64,000 bases of DNA from Citrobacter sp. Res13-Sevr-PEB04-36. GTDB taxonomy: Bacteria > Pseudomonadota > Gammaproteobacteria > Enterobacterales > Enterobacteriaceae. Below, piece by piece: positions 43,591 through 53,050 of this stretch. The number at the start of each line of letters is the position of its first letter. The first letter of the stretch is position 1. Position numbers and translations under genes: made by a program. The stretch spans positions 1 through 64,000 of the forward strand of contig NZ_JADABY010000070.1 in NCBI RefSeq assembly GCF_015672735.1, read 5' to 3'. The notes below the pieces were generated by a model, which worked only from the letters and a program-made list of their open reading frames with translations, ran no database searches and was not told the origin of the DNA.

Positions 43591-43768
43591 GACAATGCCC
43601 TCAAATATATTATTCATACTAAAGACATGGTTACATGCGAAAAATACGGTGGCTAATGACTTTATTGCCGTGATTAGTGACTTTTTTTATTAATTTAAGG
43701 TTAACAATGACAGGTAAACTGGTCGCTCTATCAGAACAGAATGTCTGTTAACGTTTTATGGGGTCAGA

Positions 43769-44722
43769 ATGAAACATGAATTATCGAGCATGAAGGCATT
43801 TGTCACATTGGCAGAGTCCAATTCTTTTAACAATGCAGCGAAATCACTTAACATCACACAACCTGCTTTAACGCGCAGAATTAAAAAAATGGAAGAGTAT
43901 TTACACGCTCAACTCTTCGAGAGAACAACCCGCAAAGTTACGTTAACAAAAGCAGGGAAGTTGTTATTACCCGAAGCAAGAGAACTAATTAGGACATTGG
44001 ATGAAACGATTTTTAATATCAGCCAAATGAATACTCACTATCACGGGATGGTGACATTGTCCTGTATCCCTACCGCCGTTTTCTATTTTTTACCGTTGGC
44101 GATCGGAAAATTTAATGAGTTATATCCCAATATTAAGGTGCGAATTATTGAACAAGGCACGAATAATTGTATGGAGTCCGTACTTTGCAACGAGGCCGAT
44201 TTTGGCATAAATATGAACAGCATCACAAATTCTTCCATTGAATTCACCCCGCTGGTTAACGAACCCTTTGTCCTGGCATGTCGGCGCGATCACCCGCTCG
44301 CCCATAAACAGTTGGTTGAATGGCAAGAATTACTGGCTTACAAATTGATAGGCGTGCGGTCATCGAGCGGTAACCGATTGCTGATTGAGCAACATTTAGC
44401 CGACAAGCCGTGGAAGCTGGATTGGTTTTATGAGGTTCGCCATTTATCAACATCCCTTGGCCTGGTTGAGGCTGGGCTCGGCATTTCGGCACTACCAGGA
44501 TCGGCAATGCCACAAACGGCGCACCCAACGCTGATTGGCATTCCGCTGGTTGAGCCGGTGATTAGACGCACGTTGGGAATTATCCGGCGTAAGGATGCCG
44601 TGCTGTCCCCTGTCGCTGAACGCTTTTTCTCGTTGCTGCTAAATCTGTGGGCAGATGAAAAGGATAATTTGTGGCGACCGATTTCCGATCTCCAGGGAAA
44701 CCGAGTGTCTGATGGCGGCTAA
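43769..44722 (+). CDS. ybhD: YbhD, LysR-type transcriptional regulator
   Basis: 317 residues. N-terminal winged HTH (1-60) with the LysR pattern SFNNAAKSLNITQPALTRRIKKMEE; the substrate-binding domain follows from about residue 90. Divergent from ybhH over 178 bp, the standard position for the activator of the ybhHIJ operon; the inducer is unknown. The last codons (ending VSDGG) lie inside a REP sequence, so the C-terminus has been extended or altered by repeat DNA. Confidence 0.9.
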   Translation: MKHELSSMKAFVTLAESNSFNNAAKSLNITQPALTRRIKKMEEYLHAQLFERTTRKVTLTKAGKLLLPEARELIRTLDETIFNISQMNTHYHGMVTLSCIPTAVFYFLPLAIGKFNELYPNIKVRIIEQGTNNCMESVLCNEADFGINMNSITNSSIEFTPLVNEPFVLACRRDHPLAHKQLVEWQELLAYKLIGVRSSSGNRLLIEQHLADKPWKLDWFYEVRHLSTSLGLVEAGLGISALPGSAMPQTAHPTLIGIPLVEPVIRRTLGIIRRKDAVLSPVAERFFSLLLNLWADEKDNLWRPISDLQGNRVSDGG

Positions 44723-44770
44723 TGCCTTATCAGGCCTACGACGCGTGTGCTTATCGTAGGCCATTTGGCA
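44708..44770. repeat. REP elements overlapping the 3' end of ybhD
   Basis: TCTGATGGCGGCTAATGCC...TATCAGGCCTACG and a second, degenerate unit around CGTAGGCCATTTGGCA lie between ybhD and the convergent pgl. The first begins about 15 bp before the ybhD stop. Confidence 0.82.
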
Positions 44771-44777
44771 TAAAACC

Positions 44778-45863
<1,086 letters not shown>

Positions 45864-45939
45864 TCAGAATTTTGTCCGGCTGCCGACTCGGTGTACCATG
45901 CCAAAAGACACAATTCTCAACCTTAATCTGGAATAACTG

Positions 45940-46758
45940 ATGACCACTCGCGTGATTGCCCTGGATTTAGACGGTACGTTGCTGACCCCGAAAAAAACCT
46001 TGCTACCCTCCTCTCTCGAAGCGCTATCACGCGCCAGAGAAGCCGGCTACCAACTTATCATTGTCACGGGTCGCCATCACGTTGCTATTCATCCTTTTTA
46101 TCAGGCACTGGCGCTGGATACACCTGCAATTTGCTGTAATGGCACTTACTTGTATGATTATCAGGCAAAAAAGGTTCTGCAATCCGATCCCCTTCCCGTG
46201 GATCAGGCGTTGCAGCTGATCGATCTGCTGGAGGCGCATCAGATCCATGGCCTAATGTATGTAGACGACGCCATGCTGTATGAGCGCCCGACCGGGCATG
46301 TGGTGCGTACCGCAAACTGGGCGCAAACCCTGCCGCCAGAGCAGCGCCCAATCTTTACCCAGGTCTCTTCACTGGCGCAGGCCGCACATAACGTTAACGC
46401 CGTCTGGAAATTTGCCCTTACCGACGAAGATATTCCTAAACTGCAGCAGTTTGGCAAGCACGTTGAGCAACAACTGGGGCTGGAGTGCGAATGGTCATGG
46501 CACGATCAGGTCGACGTGGCCCGCAAAGGCAACAGCAAAGGGAAACGCCTGACCCAGTGGATTGAAGCGCAGGGCGGGTCAATGGAGAATGTCATCGCCT
46601 TTGGCGACAACTTTAATGACATCAGCATGCTGGAAGCCGCAGGCACCGGCGTGGCAATGGGTAACGCAGATGACGCGGTCAAGGCTCGCGCCAATATCGT
46701 GATTGGTGACAACACCACCGACAGTATCGCCAAATTTATTTATTCTCACCTGCTGTAA
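45940..46758 (+). CDS. ybhA: YbhA, HAD-family phosphatase (Cof type)
   Basis: 272 residues of HAD subfamily IIB. The nucleophile motif is ALDLDGTLL with D9 and D11; the motif with Thr/Ser is VTGRHH near 42, the lysine is in RKGNSKGKRL near 195, and the metal-binding GDNFNDISML near 222. In E. coli it removes phosphate from pyridoxal 5'-phosphate and sugar phosphates. Its stop directly abuts the modC stop on the other strand. Confidence 0.95.
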   Translation: MTTRVIALDLDGTLLTPKKTLLPSSLEALSRAREAGYQLIIVTGRHHVAIHPFYQALALDTPAICCNGTYLYDYQAKKVLQSDPLPVDQALQLIDLLEAHQIHGLMYVDDAMLYERPTGHVVRTANWAQTLPPEQRPIFTQVSSLAQAAHNVNAVWKFALTDEDIPKLQQFGKHVEQQLGLECEWSWHDQVDVARKGNSKGKRLTQWIEAQGGSMENVIAFGDNFNDISMLEAAGTGVAMGNADDAVKARANIVIGDNTTDSIAKFIYSHLL

Positions 46759-47817
46759 TCAGGCGGTAATCGACACGCTCTTAATTTGCGCGTACAGCCA
46801 CAGGCCAGGTTTGATGCCAAGTTCATCCCTGGCCCACGGGCTGATCCTCGCCCACAGGGTTTTACCGCCCACCTCAAGCTGAACTTCCACCTGCCCATTG
46901 TCGTCATAACACTGCGCGACTTTGGCGCGCAACACGTTGCGAATACTGGTCTGCTGCGGCGGTTGTAATACCAGTGACACATCCGAGGCCTGAATACGAA
47001 TACGCAGCGAGGTTTGCAGCGGTTGCTCCAGTTTATTGACCCACAGATGCTGATCGCCCAGCGCCAGCGCGGTCATCGCATAATGCGGATGGTGTTCCAG
47101 CACGCTAACTTTGAGGATGCTACTTTGCTGCTCTTTCGGCAGCCAGGGATGCATCACGCTGCTACCCCAGACATCCTCCAGCGAGCCAAACGCTTTTACC
47201 TGGCCGTTCTCCAGCACCATTACTTTATCGGCCAGATGCAAAATCTCATCCAGCGAATGGCTGACATACAGCATCGGGATGTTGATTTCGCGCGCCAGGC
47301 GTTGCAGGTAGGGCAACAGTTCACGCTTACGCGGAATGTCCAGCGACGCCAGCGGCTCGTCAAGCAGCAGCAGTTCTGGCGCGGTCAGCAGCGCCCGACC
47401 AATAGCCACGCGCTGTTTTTCACCGCCGGAAAGGCTACCAGGCAAGCGCTCAAGTAGCGGTTCGATCCCCAACAACGCCACCAGCTTATCAAACTGCCCC
47501 GCCATGCTTTTCGCCATGCCGTAGCGCAGGTTACCGCGCACTTTATAATGCGGGAACAGGCGCGCATCCTGAAAAACGTAGCCTACCCGGCGTTTTTCAG
47601 GGGTTAAGCAGATGCCATTTTCTACATCGTTCAGCACCCGACCATTGAGCACAATGCGCCCGGACTGCGGCTTCGTCAGGCCGCTAATGGCGTTAATCAG
47701 CGAGGTTTTACCCGCCCCGGAAACACCAAAAATCGCGGTAATGCCATTGGCAGGTAGCGTTTCATTGAGTGTCAGGCAGTGCGTGCCTAACGTCTGGGTG
47801 AAATTCAGTTCCAGCAT
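46759..47817 (-). CDS. modC: Molybdate ABC transporter ATP-binding protein ModC
   Basis: 352 residues. ATPase of the ModABC importer. Walker [10 protein letters not shown] near 31, signature LSGGEKQR near 128, Walker B LLLLDEP, then a C-terminal regulatory TOBE/Mop domain (about 290-350) that can bind oxyanion. The ATG giving [11 protein letters not shown] is chosen (2 bp after modB); an upstream in-frame start would overlap modB by about 40 bp. Confidence 0.97.
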   Translation of the reverse strand: MLELNFTQTLGTHCLTLNETLPANGITAIFGVSGAGKTSLINAISGLTKPQSGRIVLNGRVLNDVENGICLTPEKRRVGYVFQDARLFPHYKVRGNLRYGMAKSMAGQFDKLVALLGIEPLLERLPGSLSGGEKQRVAIGRALLTAPELLLLDEPLASLDIPRKRELLPYLQRLAREINIPMLYVSHSLDEILHLADKVMVLENGQVKAFGSLEDVWGSSVMHPWLPKEQQSSILKVSVLEHHPHYAMTALALGDQHLWVNKLEQPLQTSLRIRIQASDVSLVLQPPQQTSIRNVLRAKVAQCYDDNGQVEVQLEVGGKTLWARISPWARDELGIKPGLWLYAQIKSVSITA

Positions 47818-47819
47818 AT

Positions 47820-48509
47820 TTATCGCCCCGTCCGCTCGCGGCTGATGCGCGCCAGCCACTCAGAAATCAGTAGCGAAATTAACGCCAGCACAATAGAAAT
47901 CATGCAAAGTCTCGCCGCCGCGCTTTCACCGCCCGGAGTCTGGATCAGGGTGTACATCGCCGAAGGGATAGTGCGGGTTTCGCCAGGAATATTGGAAACA
48001 AAGGTGATTGTCGCGCCAAACTCGCCGAGCGAGCGGGCAAATGCCAGCACCGTGCCGACGATAATACCCGGTAGCATCAGCGGCAAGGTAATGGTCAGGA
48101 ATACGCGCCAGCGACCGGCCCCCAGCGTACGGGCAGCCTGTTCCAGCTTGACGTCCACGCCTTCCAGCGCCAGACGGATGGCCCGCACCATCAGCGGGAA
48201 AGACATCACTGCCGCCGCCAGCACCGCACCGCGCCAGCTAAAGGCAAATGTAATACCAAACCAGTCGTACAGACGCTCGCCGATAAATCCGCGTCGCCCC
48301 ATGGCCACTAACAGCAAATAACCGACCACCACCGGTGGCAGTACCAATGGCAAGTGCAGCACACTGTCGAGCAGAGCTTTACCTGGAAACGTGCAGCGCA
48401 CCAGCAGCCAGGCAAAGAAGATCCCAAACGGCAGGCTGAACAGCACGGCCAGGGAAGAAACTTTCAGGCTCAGTATAACGGCCTGCCATTCAGGATCGCT
48501 AAGTATCAT
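47820..48509 (-). CDS. modB: Molybdate ABC transporter permease ModB
   Basis: 229 residues, five to six membrane helices, with the binding-protein-dependent permease (EAA) loop near 125-155 ([22 protein letters not shown]). The first base of its ATG overlaps the last base of the modA stop region. Confidence 0.97.
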   Translation of the reverse strand: MILSDPEWQAVILSLKVSSLAVLFSLPFGIFFAWLLVRCTFPGKALLDSVLHLPLVLPPVVVGYLLLVAMGRRGFIGERLYDWFGITFAFSWRGAVLAAAVMSFPLMVRAIRLALEGVDVKLEQAARTLGAGRWRVFLTITLPLMLPGIIVGTVLAFARSLGEFGATITFVSNIPGETRTIPSAMYTLIQTPGGESAAARLCMISIVLALISLLISEWLARISRERTGR

Positions 48510-49282
48510 TACTTGGTCGTAAATCCATAACGTTTAAAGATTTCAGCAGCCTGCGGTCCTTTCAGGTAATCATAGAACGCGCTGACCGTGGCGTTAGAAT
48601 GCCCATCAACAATCGCGATAGGGTATTCGACTTTTTTGTGTGAATCTTCCGGGAACGTGGCTACCACTTTGACGCCTTTGCTTGCAACGGCATCGGAGCC
48701 GTAAACAATTCCCAGCGGTGCTTCGTTACGCTCGACCAGCGCCAGTGCACCGCGTACGTCTTCAGCAGGGGCCAGTTTTGGCGCCAGAGTATCCCATGCG
48801 CCCAGTTTTTGCAGCGCTTCTTTGGCATAAATGCCCGCCGGAACATGTTCCGGGTCACCGACCGCCAGACGCCCGCCGTTCAACAGGCTGGTCCAGTTGG
48901 TTTTACTGTCGATGGCAAACGCTTTCTGCTCGCTCGCTTTTGGCGCCACGACTACCAGGCTGTTACCGAGCAGCGTTTTACGCGATGCAGTGTCGATAGA
49001 CTTTTTATCTACCGCATAATCCATCCATTTCTGGTCGGCAGAAATAAACAGATCGGCGGGCGCACCGGCTTCAATCTGGCGCGCCAGCGTAGAAGACGAG
49101 GCAAAAGAGGAGACGACGTCCACGTTCTTCTCTTTTTTATACTGGGTTGCAATGTCCTGCATCGCATTCGTCAGCGACGCCGCGGCGAACACCGTAATTT
49201 TGCCTTCATCCGCCAATGCATGCCCGGCAACAGAAAGAGAGAGTGTTGCCCCTGCAAACAAGCGTAACCATGTACGTGCCAT
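48509..49282 (-). CDS. modA: Molybdate-binding periplasmic protein ModA
   Basis: 257 residues. Signal peptide at 1-24 ending in GHALA before DEGKI. The mature protein binds molybdate and tungstate; the anion-site segments FAAASLTNAM near 33-42 and SFASSSTLARQIEAGAPADLFIS near 59-80 supply the serines. First gene of modABC. A ModE operator lies 19 bp upstream. Confidence 0.97.
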   Translation of the reverse strand: MARTWLRLFAGATLSLSVAGHALADEGKITVFAAASLTNAMQDIATQYKKEKNVDVVSSFASSSTLARQIEAGAPADLFISADQKWMDYAVDKKSIDTASRKTLLGNSLVVVAPKASEQKAFAIDSKTNWTSLLNGGRLAVGDPEHVPAGIYAKEALQKLGAWDTLAPKLAPAEDVRGALALVERNEAPLGIVYGSDAVASKGVKVVATFPEDSHKKVEYPIAIVDGHSNATVSAFYDYLKGPQAAEIFKRYGFTTK

Positions 49283-49301
49283 CTGTAACTCCTTTGAGCT
49301 T

Positions 49302-49325
49302 CGTTATGTACACAGCAATATAACG
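49302..49325. promoter_or_regulatory. ModE operator of modABC
   Basis: A 24-bp inverted repeat, CGTTATGTA...AATATAACG, lies just before modA and matches the design of the E. coli mod operator and of the moaA site at 21145. ModE-molybdate should repress modABC from it. Confidence 0.9.
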
Positions 49326-49443
49326 ATTAATTCAGGATTTTCCCAGTGGTTATTCGTACCCATCAAAGGTTATATAAAGAAATTATCGGCAGGAAAAGCA
49401 GGATCTTGAGAAACTACAGGCACCGAAAACAAGCTGGAAGGCG

Positions 49444-49475
49444 AAAAAGATAAACGCCCGACTGAGCGGGCGTTT
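49444..49475 (-). terminator. Terminator of acrZ
   Basis: A 9-bp perfect stem (AAACGCCCG / CGGGCGTTT) with loop CTCAGT on the minus strand is followed by ATCTTTTTC, 6 bp after the acrZ stop. Confidence 0.85.
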
Positions 49476-49481
49476 GAGGAA

Positions 49482-49652
<171 letters not shown>

Positions 49653-49760
49653 TTAGCTGTATTTTAACCCCATAACGCAGAAATGCACTCCCCTTTTGTG
49701 CGGTCGACTTTGCGCGCGCTCGGTTTTCCGTCACAATATCCTTTTTGCCAGGAGCTTGAT

Positions 49761-50549
49761 ATGCAGGCCGAAATCCTTCTTACCCTGAAACTTCAGCAAA
49801 AGCTGTTTGCCGATCCCCGCCGCATTTCGCTGCTTAAGCACATTGCGCTTTCCGGCTCTATTAGTCAGGGCGCGAAGGATGCGGGCATCAGTTATAAAAG
49901 CGCCTGGGATGCCATCAATGAGATGAATCAACTCAGTGAGCAAACGCTGGTAGAGCGCGCCACCGGCGGCAAGGGCGGCGGCGGCGCGGTATTAACCCGC
50001 TATGGCCAGCGCCTAATCCAACTTTATGATTTGCTGGCACAAATTCAGCAGAAAGCGTTTGATGTCCTGAGCGATGACGACGCCCTGCCGCTGAACAGTT
50101 TGCTGGCGGCCATCTCCCGTTTTTCACTGCAAACCAGCGCCCGTAACCAGTGGTTTGGCACCATTACCGCACGCGACCACTCTCAAGTTCAGCAACATGT
50201 CGATGTCCTGCTGGCCGATGGCGAAACGCGGCTGAAAGTCGCCCTGACGGCGCAAAGTGGCGAACGTTTAGGGCTGGATGAAGGTAAAGAAGTGCTGGTC
50301 CTGCTGAAGGCGCCGTGGGTGGGGATCACCCAGGACGACGCTATCGCCCAAGCGGCTGATAACCAACTACAGGGGACCATCAGCCATATTGAGCGCGGCG
50401 CTGAACAGTGCGAAGTGTTAATGGCGCTGCCCGATGGCCAGACGCTGTGCGCTACAGTTCCGTCTGAAGACGCCGCGACGCTGCAAGAAGGCGCTAACGT
50501 CACCGCGTATTTCAACGCCGACAGAGTGATTATCGCCACGTTGTGTTGA
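49761..50549 (+). CDS. modE: Molybdate-responsive regulator ModE
   Basis: 262 residues. N-terminal winged HTH (about 1-110; GSISQGAKDAGISYKSAWDAINEMN is the recognition region), then two Mop-like molybdate-binding domains; the first opens with the signature SARNQWFGTI near 125. ModE-molybdate represses modABC and activates moaA in E. coli, and both operators are found in this window. The ATG at 49761 follows AGGAG and gives the E. coli length; an upstream ORF extension is not used. Confidence 0.97.
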   Translation: MQAEILLTLKLQQKLFADPRRISLLKHIALSGSISQGAKDAGISYKSAWDAINEMNQLSEQTLVERATGGKGGGGAVLTRYGQRLIQLYDLLAQIQQKAFDVLSDDDALPLNSLLAAISRFSLQTSARNQWFGTITARDHSQVQQHVDVLLADGETRLKVALTAQSGERLGLDEGKEVLVLLKAPWVGITQDDAIAQAADNQLQGTISHIERGAEQCEVLMALPDGQTLCATVPSEDAATLQEGANVTAYFNADRVIIATLC

Positions 50550-50616
50550 GTCGATTGACATCGGCTCGCAGAACACGTATCCCTGTTATTCATTGCTGCA
50601 AAACATGGGATATAAA

Positions 50617-52089
50617 ATGTCATCGTTGCAAATTTCGCAAGGCACGTTTCGTCTGAGCGACACAAAAACGCTCCAGTTGAATACGTTGACGTTGAACGCG
50701 GGGGATAGCTGGGCGTTTGTCGGTTCTAACGGCAGTGGGAAATCCGCGTTAGCGCGTGCGCTGGCGGGGGAATTGCTGCCGTTAAAAGGCGAGCGCCGTT
50801 GTCAGTTCACGCGCATCACCCGACTCTCCTTTGAGCAGTTGCAGCAGCTGGTCAGCGACGAATGGCAGCGTAATAACACCGATCTCCTCAGCCCTGGCGA
50901 AGACGACACCGGACGCACGACGGCAGAAATCATTCTGGATGAAATCAAAAACCCAGCTCGCTGCACAGAACTGGCGCAGCAGTTTGGCATTGCGCATCTG
51001 CTCGACAGGCGTTTCAAATACCTCTCTACCGGTGAAACACGTAAAACCCTGCTTTGTCAGGCGCTGATGTCGGAACCGGAATTATTGATCCTGGATGAAC
51101 CGTTTGACGGGCTGGACGTTGCATCACGTCATCAGTTAGCGGATTTGCTCGCTACATTGCATCAGGCAGGTATTACGCTGGTGCTGGTCCTCAACCGCTT
51201 TGATGAAATTCCTGAGTTCGTACAATTTGCCGGCGTTCTCGCGGATTGCACCCTGACTGAAACCGGCGAGAAAGCCGGTTTACTGCAACAGGCATTGATA
51301 GCCCAGCTTGCGCATAGCGAACAGCTGACCGGGATCACGTTACCCGAACCCGATGAACCCTCTGTTCGCCGTACGTTGGCCGATCACGAGCCGCGTATTG
51401 TGCTCAACGATGGCGTGGTCTCGTATAACGATCGCCCTATTCTGCATCATCTGAGCTGGCAGGTGAATCCGGGCGAACACTGGCAAATTGTCGGCCCAAA
51501 TGGTGCGGGGAAATCCACCCTGCTCAGCTTAATCACCGGCGATCATCCGCAGGGTTACAGCAACGCACTGACGCTGTTTGGTCGTCGTCGCGGCAGCGGT
51601 GAAACCATCTGGGATATTAAAAAACACATTGGTTATGTCAGCAGCAGCCTGCACCTGGAGTACCGCGTCAGTACCACGGTACGCAACGTGATCCTCTCCG
51701 GTTATTTTGATTCGATCGGTATCTACCAGGCGGTTTCTGACCGACAGCGTAAGCTGGTACAGCAGTGGTTAGACATTCTGGGCATCGATAAGCGTACTGC
51801 CGACGCGCCGTTTCACAGCCTTTCCTGGGGCCAGCAGCGACTGGCACTGATTGTTCGCGCGCTGGTTAAGCACCCTACTCTGTTAATCCTCGATGAACCC
51901 TTGCAGGGGCTGGATCCGCTGAATCGCCAGCTGATCCGCCGTTTTGTTGATGTGCTGATCGGCGAAGGTGACACCCAGTTGCTGTTCGTTTCTCACCACG
52001 CCGAGGATGCGCCAGCCTGTATTACGCATCGACTGGAGTTTGTGCCTGACGGCGAGATCTATGGCTATCGACAAACGTCCCTGGAATAA
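50617..52089 (+). CDS. modF: ModF (PhrA), tandem ABC ATPase
   Basis: 490 residues with two nucleotide-binding domains and no membrane part. First: Walker A GSNGSGKSA near 36, signature LSTGETRK, Walker B LLILDEPFDGLD. Second: Walker [10 protein letters not shown] near 298, signature LSWGQQRL, Walker B LLILDEPLQGLD. Cotranscribed with modE in E. coli; role in molybdenum homeostasis presumed, mechanism unknown. The last ~10 residues (EIYGYRQTSLE) differ from E. coli as I recall it. Confidence 0.95.
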   Translation: MSSLQISQGTFRLSDTKTLQLNTLTLNAGDSWAFVGSNGSGKSALARALAGELLPLKGERRCQFTRITRLSFEQLQQLVSDEWQRNNTDLLSPGEDDTGRTTAEIILDEIKNPARCTELAQQFGIAHLLDRRFKYLSTGETRKTLLCQALMSEPELLILDEPFDGLDVASRHQLADLLATLHQAGITLVLVLNRFDEIPEFVQFAGVLADCTLTETGEKAGLLQQALIAQLAHSEQLTGITLPEPDEPSVRRTLADHEPRIVLNDGVVSYNDRPILHHLSWQVNPGEHWQIVGPNGAGKSTLLSLITGDHPQGYSNALTLFGRRRGSGETIWDIKKHIGYVSSSLHLEYRVSTTVRNVILSGYFDSIGIYQAVSDRQRKLVQQWLDILGIDKRTADAPFHSLSWGQQRLALIVRALVKHPTLLILDEPLQGLDPLNRQLIRRFVDVLIGEGDTQLLFVSHHAEDAPACITHRLEFVPDGEIYGYRQTSLE

Positions 52090-52219
52090 TTCTCGCTGAC
52101 GAGTGCGTTTGCACGTCATGAAAGTCAGCTAAATAAGTACGGAGAACGTATTAGTCTGGAGCAGGATTCCGTTCACTTCATGTTCATCTCGCCCCTGATA
52201 CTGATATACCTGTGAACGC

Positions 52220-52249
52220 GCAAGGGAGGCTCACCGCCACCTCCCTTGC
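52220..52249 (+). other. Hairpin 1 of the left module
   Basis: Stem GCAAGGGAGG / CCTCCCTTGC, 10 bp, loop CTCACCGCCA. Counterpart of the hairpin at 52679-52708. Confidence 0.85.
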
Positions 52250-52354
52250 AACCCAGGCTCCCGGCACGGAAAATCGTCGCTACGCGATTCATTCGGCTTT
52301 TGCCGTCTGCCTGTCGGGTCGGTGCCGAGCCTACATCCCTGCAGGCCGTCCCCT

Positions 52355-52376
52355 CCGCCCGCTTCCCTGCGGGCGG
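52355..52376 (+). other. Hairpin 2 of the left module
   Basis: Stem CCGCCCGC / GCGGGCGG, 8 bp, loop TTCCCT. Counterpart of 52552-52573. Confidence 0.85.
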
Positions 52377-52551
52377 TCCCTGTCAGCCGTCAACACCTCA
52401 TCGATTTTCAGCCGGACCAAGGTGTCGCTTCAACACACTGACTTTCAGCCAAATCCATTTCGCTGTTTAAACATGTTCAAATAAAAACTCAGGTGGTCAG
52501 CTGCGGACTGGTCCGGCTGAAAATTGCTGACGTTTTTCCGTAAGGCCGGGA

Positions 52552-52573
52552 GAACCCGCAGGGATGCGGGTTC
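52552..52573 (-). other. Hairpin 2 of the right module
   Basis: On the minus strand GAACCCGC / GCGGGTTC with loop ATCCCT (A and T may also pair). The three outer pairs differ from the left copy on both sides of the stem. Confidence 0.85.
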
Positions 52574-52678
52574 AGGGCGCGCTTTACAGGGACGTTTCCT
52601 CGCGCCCGGCCCGGTAGCCTGAAGGAATAAACGGAGGGAACCACAAAGTGGCAATTTTCCTTGCCGGGAGCCGGGATT

Positions 52679-52708
52679 GTAAAGGGCGTGGCGGAGAACG
52701 CCCTTTAC
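52679..52708 (-). other. Hairpin 1 of the right module
   Basis: On the minus strand GTAAAGGGCG / CGCCCTTTAC, 10 bp, loop TTCTCCGCCA. Four stem positions differ from the left copy, all with matching changes in the opposite arm. Confidence 0.85.
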
Positions 52709-52956
52709 CCGTTCACAGGGGATTGTGGCATCAGAGAAGCAATGAACATGAAGTGAACGGAACGATTTCCCCGAGATTACATGTTTATTGTTCCATACCA
52801 GCGCGTACTCATTCGTCGCGACATATGCTGTTAACTGACGTGCTGTACGCATTGGACGCCCATTTTTTACCTGCTTTTTCGGATAAATGGCGCAGCCACA
52901 AACAAAGCCTATGATTTACAATTAAAAAAATGGTGGTAAGCGGTGAAAACACTGAA

Positions 52957-52972
52957 GTGTAAACGATTCCAC
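52957..52972. promoter_or_regulatory. gal external operator OE
   Basis: GTGTAAACGATTCCAC is identical to the E. coli gal external operator bound by GalR and GalS. It pairs with the internal operator in galE for DNA looping. Confidence 0.92.
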
Positions 52973-52973
52973 T

Positions 52974-53000
52974 AATTTATTCCATGTCACACTTTTCGCA
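52974..53000. promoter_or_regulatory. CRP site of the gal promoter
   Basis: The stretch AATTTATTCCATGTCACA followed by CTTTTCGCA is the same as the CRP-binding region of E. coli gal, centred near -41.5 of P1. Confidence 0.85.
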
Positions 53001-53007
53001 TCTTTGT

Positions 53008-53020
53008 TATGCTAGGATTA
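53008..53020 (+). promoter_or_regulatory. gal P1/P2 -10 region
   Basis: TATGCT (P2 -10) is unchanged from E. coli. The overlapping P1 -10, TATGGT in E. coli, reads TAGGAT here; it still has four of six consensus bases. The start of galE is about 30 bp downstream with GGAG as ribosome-binding site. Confidence 0.75.
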
Positions 53021-53050
53021 TTCCATACCATAGGCTTAACGGAGCGAATT

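Larger units (their letters stand above)
52167..52762. repeat. 596-bp element: two ~253-nt structured modules in inverted orientation
   Basis: The ends are 21-bp perfect inverted repeats (TTCCGTTCACTTCATGTTCAT at 52167-52187 and its complement at 52742-52762, the outer base included in each). Inner ends are 16-bp perfect repeats (ATTTTCAGCCGGACCA at 52404-52419; complement at 52509-52524). Read inward, both arms carry the same order of parts: end repeat, CTGTGAAC, hairpin 1 with a 10-bp stem and 10-nt loop ending CCGCCA, the GGCTCCCGGCA box, GGAAAAT, hairpin 2 around CCCGC-TCCCT-GCGGG, and TTTTCAGCCGGACCA. An 89-nt spacer separates them. The stems differ between arms but stay paired. Function unknown. 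Confidence 0.85.
52090..53050. other. Long modF-galE intergenic region
   Basis: About 960 bp without a believable gene. From left to right: a short tail after modF, the inverted-duplication element at 52167-52762, about 190 bp of AT-rich sequence, and the gal control region from 52957. Open frames of 70-135 codons in the element arise from its GC-rich repeats and have no recognisable protein pattern. Confidence 0.8.

Noticed and set aside
52212-52484. Plus-strand frame of 90 codons in the modF-galE gap
   Set aside because: It lies inside the repeated hairpin element and has no conserved pattern; the DNA shows structure conservation rather than codon conservation.
52167-52762. Insertion sequence or transposon with a transposase
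   Set aside because: The ends are inverted repeats, but no transposase frame is inside and no target duplication is visible. It is kept as an unexplained element.
52445-52852. Minus-strand frame of 135 codons across the right module
   Set aside because: It crosses the inverted module and its flank, is rich in residues set by GC repeats, and has no recognisable domain.
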